DNA from: Streptomyces physcomitrii
Lineage (GTDB): Bacteria > Actinomycetota > Actinomycetes > Streptomycetales > Streptomycetaceae
NCBI RefSeq assembly: GCF_012273655.1
Contig: NZ_JAAWWP010000001.1
Coordinates: 496,001 to 560,000, forward strand
Length of the DNA: 64,000 nucleotides
Direction of reading: 5' to 3'
Below the pieces are notes generated by a model. The model did not search any database. It was not told where the DNA came from and saw nothing but the letters and a program-made list of their open reading frames with translations. The stretch's first letter is position 1; every line of letters begins with the position of its first letter. Both the position numbers and the translations under genes were made by a program. Below are positions 25,853-33,143 of the stretch, one piece after another.

Positions 25853-26608
25853 ATGCAGAGCCCGCTTTTCGGCTTCGCCGAGCAGCAGACGCAGGAGCGC
25901 TACGCCCTGCAGAACCCGCAGTTGCTGCGGGTCAGCCTCCAGGGACACGACGACGTCCTCGCCCGCAAGGGCGCCATGGTCGCCTACCAGGGGCTCCTGG
26001 AGTTCGACGCGGAGATCCAGTCCGCGGGGCAGCGCCGCGCCCGCGCGCACACCGGCGAGGGACTCGACCTGATGCGCTGCCACGGGCAGGGCACGGTCTA
26101 CTTCGCCAACCTCGCCCAGTACATCCACGTCGTCGACGTCGGCCACGAGGGCCTGACCGTGGACAGCAGCTATGTCCTCGCCCTGGACTCCTCGCTGCAC
26201 TACGAGGTCGTCGCCGTGGACAGCCAGTACGGGATCTCCGGCTCCGGCAAGTACCAGATCGTCATCACCGGCACCGGCAAGGTCGCCCTGATGACCTCCG
26301 GCCAGCCGCTGATGCTCCAGGTCACCCCGGACCGGTACGTCAACGCGGACGCGGACGCGATCGTGGCCTGGTCCAACGGGCTGCGCGTCCAGATGCAGGC
26401 GCAGACGCACTCCTCCGGGGTCTGGCGCAGGCGCGGCAGCACCGGCGAGGGCTGGGAGCTGAGCTTCATGGGCACCGGCTACGCCCTCGTCCAGCCCAGC
26501 GAGCTCCTGCCCCCGCAGGGCGCGCAGATCGGCCAGGGGGTCCGCGCCCAGTACGGCATGGGCCAGCAGGGCGCCCGCGGCCAGAACCAGGGCAACGTCT
26601 GGAGCTGA
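25853..26608 (+). CDS. AIM24 family protein (third of three)
   Basis: 251 residues from an ATG at 25853, 17 bp after the preceding stop, with GGGGGAGCG as ribosome-binding site. Its AIM24 landmarks are RKGAMVAYQGLLEFDAE, VYFANLAQYIHVVDV, YVLALDSSLHYEVV and GYALVQPSELL. The C-terminal about 25 residues are Gln/Gly-rich (GQGVRAQYGMGQQGARGQNQ), unlike the other two copies. The open frame continues upstream, overlapping the previous gene, but in the wrong codon context. It is the last gene of the TerD-AIM24 operon, and a 12-bp hairpin lies downstream. Confidence 0.87.
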   Translation: MQSPLFGFAEQQTQERYALQNPQLLRVSLQGHDDVLARKGAMVAYQGLLEFDAEIQSAGQRRARAHTGEGLDLMRCHGQGTVYFANLAQYIHVVDVGHEGLTVDSSYVLALDSSLHYEVVAVDSQYGISGSGKYQIVITGTGKVALMTSGQPLMLQVTPDRYVNADADAIVAWSNGLRVQMQAQTHSSGVWRRRGSTGEGWELSFMGTGYALVQPSELLPPQGAQIGQGVRAQYGMGQQGARGQNQGNVWS

Positions 26609-26665
26609 GCGCGGCCGGATCGCGTCACCGCTGCGGACAGCGCCCCACGGCCCCGGACAGCGGCA

Positions 26666-26706
26666 CGGCGAAGGGGCGGCCCGCGATGCCGATCGCCCCT
26701 TCGCCG
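26666..26706. terminator. Bidirectional terminator hairpin
   Basis: A perfect 12-bp stem, CGGCGAAGGGGC (26666-26677) against GCCCCTTCGCCG (26695-26706), with a 17-nt loop. It lies between the convergent AIM24 operon and the NUDIX gene. Confidence 0.75.
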
Positions 26707-26778
26707 GGTGCGCCTCGGGCCGGGCAGTCGCCTCCCCGCCGCAGCCCCGGCCGTCCCCTGCGTTCCGGGTGCCCCGCG

Positions 26779-27321
26779 CTACGGGTGCGAGGCCTGGGGT
26801 GAGAGCCGTTCCCGTACGGCTGCCAGGAGGCGGAGGACCGAGTCGTCGGCGACGGCGGCGACCTCCGCGTAGCCGAACCAGCGCAGGTCCAGGGACTCCT
26901 CGCTGATCGCCTGCACGGCGCCCGCCGGGGCGAGCGCCGCGTACTGCACGTCGAAGTGCCAGTGGCAGGGCGGCGGAATGCGGTGCCGGTCCAGGCGGAC
27001 CGGGCCGCCCGGCAGCAGCCGCAGCCCGCCGATGCCGGACTCCTCGCCGGCCTCCCGCAGGGCGGCCTCGGCCAGGGAGCCGTCACCGGGCTCGCAGTGG
27101 CCGCCCATCTGGAGCCACATCCGCAGCTTGCGGTGGAGGGTGAGCAGCACCCGCTCCCGCTCCGGGTCGATCACCAGGGCGCTGGCGGTGAGATGCCCGG
27201 AGCCGCAGGCCTTGAAGACCCCGTCGGGGTGGGCGGCCAGATGCTCCAGGTACTCCTCGCGCAGCGCGGGCTGGGCCGGGTACTCCGTCAGTACGCGGAC
27301 CGCGTCCTCGTGGAGGCTCAC
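26779..27321 (-). CDS. NUDIX hydrolase
   Basis: 180 residues from a GTG at 27321 that overlaps the stop of the upstream metalloprotease gene by 4 bp. The NUDIX box is complete (GGHCEPGDGSLAEAALREAG then EESGI, from about residue 93). A conserved N-terminal segment, HLTASALVIDP, and the downstream HWHFDVQYAA follow the common standalone NUDIX pattern. The nucleotide substrate cannot be told from sequence. Translational coupling to the DUF2342 gene suggests that the pair is made together. The gene ends 73 bp from a bidirectional hairpin. Confidence 0.88.
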   Translation of the reverse strand: MSLHEDAVRVLTEYPAQPALREEYLEHLAAHPDGVFKACGSGHLTASALVIDPERERVLLTLHRKLRMWLQMGGHCEPGDGSLAEAALREAGEESGIGGLRLLPGGPVRLDRHRIPPPCHWHFDVQYAALAPAGAVQAISEESLDLRWFGYAEVAAVADDSVLRLLAAVRERLSPQASHP

Positions 27322-28853
27322 CTGCCCTCGTCACCCTCGCCGCCGGGCCTGCCGCCCTCGCCGTGCTCCCCGCTCGCCTCGGTGCCGCCGTCCGCCGCGG
27401 AGCCCTTGTCCGTACCCGGGCCGCTCGCGTCGCCCCCGCCGCTCGTGCCCTTCTCGTCCTTGTGCAGGTCCGGGCCCTTGCCCGCGGCCTCGCCGAGCAT
27501 CTTGTCCAGCTCGGAGAAGTCGAGCTGCTCGTGGTGGACGAAGCCGTCCGGGTCGTCCAGGTCGGCCGCGGTGGGCAGCATGTCCGGGTGCGACCAGAGG
27601 CCGTCGCGGCCCTCGACCCCGCGGGCGTCGGTGAGCGAGGCCCACAGCCGGGCGGCGTCCCGGAGGCGGCGCGGGCGCAGTTCGAGGCCGATCAGGGTGG
27701 CGAAGGTCTGCTCGGCCGGACCGCCGGAGGCGCGGCGGCGGCGCAGCGTCTCGCGCAGGGCGTCCGCCGAGGAGAGCCGCGGCTTGGCCGCCGCGTGCAC
27801 CACCGCGTCCACCCAGCCCTCGACCAGCGCGAGCGCGGTCTCCAGGCGGGCGAGCGCGGTCTGCTGCTCGGGGGTGTTCTCGGGCTGGAACATGCCCTGC
27901 TGCAACGCGTCCTGCAGCTGCTCCGGATTCTGCGGGTCGAACTGGCCCACCACGTCTTCGAGCTTGGCGGTGTCCACCTTGATCCCGCGGGCGTACCCCT
28001 CCACCGCGCCGAACAGATGCGAGCGCAGCCAGGGCACATGCGCGAAGAGCCGCTGGTGGGCGGCCTCGCGCAGGGCGAGGTAGAGCCGCACCTCGTCCAT
28101 CGGCACGCTCAGGTCCTTGCCGAAGGCCTCGACGTTCACCGGCAGCAGGGCGGCCTGGCCGGGCTTGCCGAGCGGCAGGCCGACATCGGTGGAGCCGACC
28201 ACCTCGCCCGCGAGCACCCCGACGGCCTGCCCGATCTGCGTACCGAACATGGCGCCGCCCATCTGGCGCATCATGCCGATCAGCGGGCCCGCCATGGCCT
28301 GCATCTCCTCGGGCAGCACATCGCCCATCGCCGCGCCCACCCGCTCGGCGACCGGGTCGACCAGGTCCTTCCAGACGGGCAGGGTCGCCTCCACCCACTC
28401 CGCGCGGCTCCAGGCCACCGCCGAGCCCGAGCCCGAGGGCAGCGAGGTCACATCGTCCAGCCAGAGGTCCGCGAGGCGCACGGCCTCCTGGACGGCGGAG
28501 CGCTCCGCCGGGCCCACGCTGGAGTCCTTCACGCCGTCCTGGGTGCCCTGGGCGACGGTCTGGCGGGCGATCTGCTGGGCCATCTCCCAGTTCACCGGGC
28601 CGCCCTCGTAGGAGAGCATCTGCCCGAGCTGCTGGAAGGCGGCGCCGAGGTCGCCCGGGTTCATGGAGCCGAACATCGCCGCGAAGGGGTTGTCACCGCC
28701 GCCCGGGCCGCCCGCGCCGGGCAGGCCCCCGAATCCGAAGCCGAAGGGGTTCGCCGGTCCCTGACCGCCGCCCTGCTGGTCCTTCTTCCTGCCCTCGTCG
28801 CCGTTCTCCGGCTCCTCCGGCGGAAGGCCGAATCCGAATGGGGTGTCACTCAC
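27318..28853 (-). CDS. DUF2342 zinc-dependent metalloprotease-like protein
   Basis: 511 residues. The N-terminal about 60 residues are Gly/Pro/Phe-rich (NPFGFGFGGLPGAGG). The helical core contains the family motif REAAHQRLFAHVPWL (residues 262-276), a degenerate HExxH-like site, and SRAEWVEATLPVWKDLVDPVA. The C-terminal about 70 residues are a Gly/Asp/Lys/Glu-rich disordered tail. It belongs to the actinobacterial DUF2342 (F420-associated or coenzyme-type) family; the mycobacterial counterpart is Rv3195 in the same neighbourhood (recollection). The activity is unproven. Divergent from the SDR gene, with a 188-bp gap carrying paired palindromes. Confidence 0.85.
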   Translation of the reverse strand: MSDTPFGFGLPPEEPENGDEGRKKDQQGGGQGPANPFGFGFGGLPGAGGPGGGDNPFAAMFGSMNPGDLGAAFQQLGQMLSYEGGPVNWEMAQQIARQTVAQGTQDGVKDSSVGPAERSAVQEAVRLADLWLDDVTSLPSGSGSAVAWSRAEWVEATLPVWKDLVDPVAERVGAAMGDVLPEEMQAMAGPLIGMMRQMGGAMFGTQIGQAVGVLAGEVVGSTDVGLPLGKPGQAALLPVNVEAFGKDLSVPMDEVRLYLALREAAHQRLFAHVPWLRSHLFGAVEGYARGIKVDTAKLEDVVGQFDPQNPEQLQDALQQGMFQPENTPEQQTALARLETALALVEGWVDAVVHAAAKPRLSSADALRETLRRRRASGGPAEQTFATLIGLELRPRRLRDAARLWASLTDARGVEGRDGLWSHPDMLPTAADLDDPDGFVHHEQLDFSELDKMLGEAAGKGPDLHKDEKGTSGGGDASGPGTDKGSAADGGTEASGEHGEGGRPGGEGDEGR

Positions 28854-28989
28854 GGGATTCCTCGGCTCGTAGGGCCGCCGGTCGGTTCCGGCGGCGGCTG
28901 CCCGACATCACCTCCAGCGTAGACACCGCGCCGGTTGTGGGCTCGGTGCTCCGCCGACTCGCGGCCTGCGGCAGGATGGATGCCACCTG

Positions 28990-29016
28990 GTACGTACGTC
29001 TTCTTCGGGTACGTAC
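28990..29016. promoter_or_regulatory. Paired GTACGTAC palindromes upstream of the SDR gene
   Basis: Two identical 8-bp palindromes GTACGTAC lie at 28990-28997 and 29009-29016. They are separated by 11 bp (19 bp centre to centre), about 26-52 bp before the TTG start of the SDR gene. The arrangement looks like a dimer-dimer operator. No cognate regulator is evident. Confidence 0.4.
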
Positions 29017-29041
29017 TGAAGACAACCGCTGGAGAGGCCCG

Positions 29042-30154
29042 TTGAGTTCCCCAGATCCGCAGGTTCGCGCAGCGCGAAACATCGCGACGGGCGAGGCAGG
29101 CCGCAGGCTCACCGTCGCCGTCACCGGAGCCGCGGGGGGCGTCGGCGCGGTACTCGTGGAGCGGCTCGCGGCCAGCGAGGAGATCAAGCAGGTCCTGGCC
29201 TTCGACGAGCGCCGCGGGGAGTGCGCGGCGGCCCAGTGGCACGTCCTGGACGTGCGCGACCCCGCCATCGCGGAGAAGCTGCGCGGCGCCGATGCCGTCG
29301 TCCACCTCGCCCTGGACCTGGGGCTCGACAGCGACCCCGCGGCCCGTACCGCCTACAACGTCCGCGGCACCCAGACCGTGCTCACCGCCGCCGCGGCGGC
29401 GGGAGTGCACCGGGTCGTCCTGTGCACCTCGGCGATGGTCTACGGCGCCCTGCCCGACAACGAGCTGCCGCTCTCCGAGGACGCCGAGCTGCGGGCCACC
29501 GCCGAGGCCACCGGCGTGGGCGACCTCCTGGAGGTGGAGCACCTGGCCCGCCGCGCCCCGCGCGCCCACCCCGGACTCAATGTCACCGTGGTCCGCCCCG
29601 CCACCCTGGTCGGCGGCACCGACACCGCGCTGACCCGCTACTTCGAGTCCCCGCGGCTGCTGGTCGTCGCCGGTTCGCGGCCGGCCTGGCAGTTCTGCCA
29701 CGTCGAGGACCTGTGCAGCGCCCTGGAGTACGCGGTGCTCGGTCTGGCCGAGGGCGAGCTCGCGGTGGGCTGCGAGGGCTGGCTGGAGCAGGAGGAGGTC
29801 GAGGAGCTGACCGGCATCCGGCGCATGGAGCTGCCCTCCGCGGTGGCGCTGGGCGCCGCGGCCCGGCTGCACCGGATCGGCCTCACCCCGTCACCGGCCG
29901 GGGACCTCGCGTACACGATGTATCCGTGGGTGGTCAGCGTCGGCAGGCTGCACGACGCGGGGTGGCGGCCGCAGTGGACCAACGAGGAGGTCCTGACCGA
30001 GCTCCTGGAGGAGGTCGCCGGGCGGCACACGGTCGCCGGGCGGCGGCTCGGCCGCAAGGACGCGACGGCGGCGGGCGCGGCCGGTGCCACGGTGGCGCTG
30101 CTGGGCGCCGCGGCCGTGGTGCGCAGGGCCCGCAAGGCGCGGCGGCGGATCTGA
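29042..30154 (+). CDS. NAD-dependent epimerase/SDR-family protein with C-terminal membrane anchor
   Basis: 370 residues from a TTG at 29042 with GGAGAGG at about 5 nt. The extended-SDR Rossmann motif is TGAAGGVGAVLVERL. Later come VVHLALDLG and a catalytic-region STSAMVYGA-like CTSAMVYGALPDN, where the usual YxxxK lysine is not obvious. The family resembles actinobacterial NAD-dependent epimerase/dehydratases. The C-terminus (AAGATVALLGAAAVVRRARKARRRI) is one hydrophobic segment followed by a basic tail, which predicts a tail anchor. moaE follows 87 bp downstream on the same strand. Substrate unknown. Confidence 0.82.
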   Translation: MSSPDPQVRAARNIATGEAGRRLTVAVTGAAGGVGAVLVERLAASEEIKQVLAFDERRGECAAAQWHVLDVRDPAIAEKLRGADAVVHLALDLGLDSDPAARTAYNVRGTQTVLTAAAAAGVHRVVLCTSAMVYGALPDNELPLSEDAELRATAEATGVGDLLEVEHLARRAPRAHPGLNVTVVRPATLVGGTDTALTRYFESPRLLVVAGSRPAWQFCHVEDLCSALEYAVLGLAEGELAVGCEGWLEQEEVEELTGIRRMELPSAVALGAAARLHRIGLTPSPAGDLAYTMYPWVVSVGRLHDAGWRPQWTNEEVLTELLEEVAGRHTVAGRRLGRKDATAAGAAGATVALLGAAAVVRRARKARRRI

Positions 30155-30241
30155 TCCGGCGGCCCCGCGACCGGTCCGCGGGGCGCCCGGCGGACCGGGG
30201 CCGGACCACCTCCGCACGCCCCCGTACGGCACCATGGGGCC

Positions 30242-30712
30242 ATGACCTCCGTGCACGCGTCCTCCGCGCACCCCGGTGAACAGGGGGCCGAGGAACCCAT
30301 CCGGCTGCTGGAACTGCGGGCCACCCCGCTCTCCGTCGACGAGGTCCACCGGGCCGTCGGGGACTCGGCGGCGGGCGGCACCGCCCTGTTCGTCGGGACC
30401 GTCCGGGACCACGACGGCGGGGCGGACGTCGACGCCCTCTCGTACTCCGCGCACCCCTCGGCCGAGGCGGAGCTGCGCAAGGTCGCGGAGAAGGTGGTGG
30501 CCGACTTCCCGGTGCGCGCGCTCGCGGCCGTGCACCGCACCGGTGACCTGGTCGTGGGCGATCTCGCGGTGGTCGTCGCGGTCTCCTGCGCGCACCGCGG
30601 GGAGGCCTTCGAGGCCTGCCGCCGGCTGATCGACGATCTGAAGCGGGAGGTGCCGATCTGGAAGCACCAGCGCTTCTCGGACGGCACCGAGGAGTGGGTC
30701 GGCGCCTGCTGA
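30242..30712 (+). CDS. moaE: Molybdopterin synthase catalytic subunit MoaE
   Basis: 156 residues. MoaE landmarks are ALFVGTVRDHDGG, LSYSAHPSAEAEL, VHRTGDLVVGDLAVVVAVSCAHR and the C-terminal active-site lysine segment LKREVPIWKHQRF. MoaE, with thiocarboxylated MoaD, converts precursor Z to molybdopterin. No moaD is adjacent, so its partner must lie elsewhere. The start is ATG 30242, with CACCAT 6 bp upstream. The N-terminal about 20 residues are an extension compared with E. coli MoaE. Confidence 0.9.
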   Translation: MTSVHASSAHPGEQGAEEPIRLLELRATPLSVDEVHRAVGDSAAGGTALFVGTVRDHDGGADVDALSYSAHPSAEAELRKVAEKVVADFPVRALAAVHRTGDLVVGDLAVVVAVSCAHRGEAFEACRRLIDDLKREVPIWKHQRFSDGTEEWVGAC

Positions 30713-30895
30713 GCCGGGCCCGCCGCCCGTCGTCTCCGGTCCGGCCTCCGGCCGTGCCCTCACCCGTACGCCGGGATGACTTCCCGAAAGTCGTTCCGCT
30801 TGCGTAACCGGCACCCTGCCGTGAGCGTTGATCGTGCGGATCGCTAATCTGCTGATCAGTCAGTTGTCTTCGCTCGTCTCGGTTGGGAGGTCGCC

Positions 30896-31066
30896 ATGGG
30901 GGCACTCACCTGGCTGCTCATTCCGTTTGCCGCCGCGGTCGGGGCCGGAGCCTGGGGCAGCTGGATCGCCCGGCGCCGCCATGTCGGCGACGGTCCCGAA
31001 CTCGCCGGCTACGCCCGCTTCCGCGAGGCCATGGAGAAGTCGCACTCGGGTTCCGGCACCCTCTGA
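30896..31066 (+). CDS. 56-residue single-span membrane protein
   Basis: ATG 30896 is preceded by GGGAGG at about 6 nt. The product has one N-terminal transmembrane helix (LTWLLIPFAAAVGAGAWGSW), a basic stop-transfer RRRH, and a soluble tail containing ELAGYARFREAMEKSHS. GC3 is high throughout. It sits between moaE and the PDZ/Lon protease gene, 88 bp before the latter. Its position beside a membrane-anchored protease suggests a small accessory or substrate, which is inference only. No family was recognised. Confidence 0.75.
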   Translation: MGALTWLLIPFAAAVGAGAWGSWIARRRHVGDGPELAGYARFREAMEKSHSGSGTL

Positions 31067-31154
31067 GCCCCGGGCCGCCGCGCACGGGGCACCAGGGGCA
31101 CAGATGAACGGGCCCGACCGGCGTGCGCGCGGACGTTTCCCGTACTGTCGTGCC

Positions 31155-32240
31155 ATGCCACGCCGCACCTCGACGATGCTCGCCTCCACCCTGATGCTGA
31201 TCGCGCTGCTGTGCGCGGGCGTCTTCATCAAGGTGCCGTACTCGGAGATGTCGCCCGGTCCCACCGTGAACACCCTCGGGGACCACGGCGGCGAACCGGT
31301 CCTGCAGATCTCCGGCCGCAAGACCTACGGCACCAGCGGGCACCTCAACATGACCACCGTGCGGGTCACCGGCGCCGACTACACGATGAACCTCCCCGAG
31401 GCCGTCGTCGGCTGGCTCTCGCACGACCGGGTCGTGGTGCCGCACGAGACGCTGTACCCGAACGGCAAGACGGAGGAGCAGTCCTCCCAGGAGAACGCCG
31501 TGGAGTTCAGCGGCTCCCAGGAGAACGCCAAGGCCGCCGCGCTCCGGGAGCTGAAGATCCCGGTGCAGGCCCGGGTGCTCGTCGCCAAGGTCGCGAAGGA
31601 CAGCATGGCCCGGGGTTCCCTGCACGTCGGCGATGTGATCCGCAGCGTCGACGGGAAGCCGGTGTCCGACACCGACGACGTGCGGAAGCTGGTGACCGCG
31701 CGCAAGCCCGGCGAGAAGGTCGAGTTCACCCTCGTCCCCGCCAAGGAGGCGGCCGCCGCCAAGAAGGCGCGCAAGGAGTCGAAGCACACCGAGCAGGTCA
31801 CCGTGAAGACCCGGGCGAACGAGGACGGGGAGGCCGTCGTCGGCATCGAGACCGGGGCCGACCACATCTTCCCGTTCGACATCGACATCAAGCTGGCCGA
31901 CGTGGGCGGCCCGAGCGCGGGCCTGATGTTCGCCCTCGGCATCGTCGACAAGCTGACCCGGGAGAACCTCACCGGCGGCAAGTTCGTCGCGGGCACCGGC
32001 ACCATCGAGGACGACGGAACCGTCGGCCCCATCGGCGGCATCGGCATGAAGACGGTCGGCGCGCGCGACAAGGGGGCCGAGTTCTTCCTCACCCCGAAGG
32101 ACAACTGCGCCGCCGCCGCGAAGGACGTGCCGGACGGGCTGACCCTGGTCAAGGTGGAGACCATCGCGGACGCCGTCGACTCCCTGCGGGACATCCGCGC
32201 GGACCGGACCTCGGACCTGCCCTCCTGCACCGAGAACTGA
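31155..32240 (+). CDS. Membrane-anchored PDZ/Lon-like serine protease
   Basis: 361 residues. An N-terminal signal-anchor (MLASTLMLIALLCAGVFI, residues 8-25) is followed by an extracellular N-domain and a PDZ domain (about 140-225; VAKDSMARGSLHVGDVIRSV). The Lon-type protease domain has catalytic Ser254 in GGPSAGLMF and Lys299 in GIGMKTVG, the normal 45-residue spacing. It lacks an ATPase domain. The family (YlbL/Rv3194c) is proposed to cut cell-envelope proteins. TACTGT (31143-31148) lies 6 bp from the ATG, so the mRNA is probably leaderless; upstream open frame is noncoding. It is convergent with the PPA1357-like gene across a 19-bp hairpin. Confidence 0.9.
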   Translation: MPRRTSTMLASTLMLIALLCAGVFIKVPYSEMSPGPTVNTLGDHGGEPVLQISGRKTYGTSGHLNMTTVRVTGADYTMNLPEAVVGWLSHDRVVVPHETLYPNGKTEEQSSQENAVEFSGSQENAKAAALRELKIPVQARVLVAKVAKDSMARGSLHVGDVIRSVDGKPVSDTDDVRKLVTARKPGEKVEFTLVPAKEAAAAKKARKESKHTEQVTVKTRANEDGEAVVGIETGADHIFPFDIDIKLADVGGPSAGLMFALGIVDKLTRENLTGGKFVAGTGTIEDDGTVGPIGGIGMKTVGARDKGAEFFLTPKDNCAAAAKDVPDGLTLVKVETIADAVDSLRDIRADRTSDLPSCTEN

Positions 32241-32244
32241 CCTC

Positions 32245-32305
32245 CGCGCCCGGGCGGGGCGGCAGGACCGGTGCGTGACCGGTTCCGCCGCCCCGCCCGG
32301 GCGCG
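32245..32305. terminator. Long bidirectional terminator
   Basis: A perfect 19-bp stem (32245-32263 against 32287-32305) based on CGCGCCCGGGCGGGG. It encloses an inner ACCGGT repeat and lies between convergent genes. Confidence 0.85.
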
Positions 32306-32312
32306 TCCGCCG

Positions 32313-32870
32313 CTACTCGGCGAAGGTCGCCGCCAGCGCCTCCGCGAGGCCCGGTACGAGTCCGGCGCCGGTCAGCACCTCGGTCGGCGCGTCCTTCTCG
32401 CGCAGCCTGAGCGCCGACTCCCGGGTGCCGTCCCGCAGCACCCCCACCGTCATACGGACCTCCTGGCGCTCGGGGTGGGCGGCCACCCACCGGGCGAGCT
32501 GCGCCTCGTCGAGGCCCTCGGGCACCGACTGCTCCGCGGAGGGCGGCAGCATCAGGCGCTCCACCGTCAGCGCGCAGCCGGCGACCGCGTCCGGCCAGGC
32601 GATGGTGCCGAGGAACTCGTCCAGCGGACTGCCCGCCGGAAGCTCCTCCTGTTCGATCGGGGTGAGGGAACCGGCCGCCGTCTCCTCGCCGAGGCCGAGG
32701 CGCTCGGCGAGGCCGGGCTCCTCGGTACGCAGCTTCTCGGTGTCGACGAGCGCGAAGAGCAGGGCCGGGCGGTCCCAGCCGAGGCCGGAGACGTAGTCGT
32801 CGATTTCGAGCACGGCACGGGTCAGCGGGCTCGCCGTCATCGGGGGGCCCGCGGGGGTGTGGTTGGACAT
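32313..32870 (-). CDS. PPA1357/PPA1358-like actinobacterial protein
   Basis: 185 residues from an ATG at 32870. The acidic soluble protein contains RAVLEIDDYVSGLGWDRPAL and LDEAQLARWVAAHPERQEVR, matching my memory of the PPA1357-like family restricted to actinobacteria. No catalytic motif is visible. CAGGAT (32883-32878) ends 7 bp before the ATG, predicting a leaderless transcript. It is divergent from the UPF0182 gene and convergent with the PDZ/Lon protease gene. Function unknown. Confidence 0.78.
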   Translation of the reverse strand: MSNHTPAGPPMTASPLTRAVLEIDDYVSGLGWDRPALLFALVDTEKLRTEEPGLAERLGLGEETAAGSLTPIEQEELPAGSPLDEFLGTIAWPDAVAGCALTVERLMLPPSAEQSVPEGLDEAQLARWVAAHPERQEVRMTVGVLRDGTRESALRLREKDAPTEVLTGAGLVPGLAEALAATFAE

Positions 32871-33143
32871 GGCCAATATCCTGCCTGGTTCAGGGGGCGG
32901 ACCGGGAACCGAGCCCGGTTCGGGGCCCTGAGCGGGAACTGAGTAAAGCTTCCGTAAGTTGCACCAGTGGGCCCTACCATCACGGGGCCGACCCAGCAGT
33001 GCCGTTCCACCTCCCGGGCCGTCGCCGGCGGGCCGGAGGGAGGGCCCCCGGCGGGCCGTTCCGCAGCAGTATCCGCGTGGCCGGTTCCGTACGGCGGCGC
33101 CGGACCGACAGAGCAACAGCGACAGCGACTTCGAGGTGTCACC

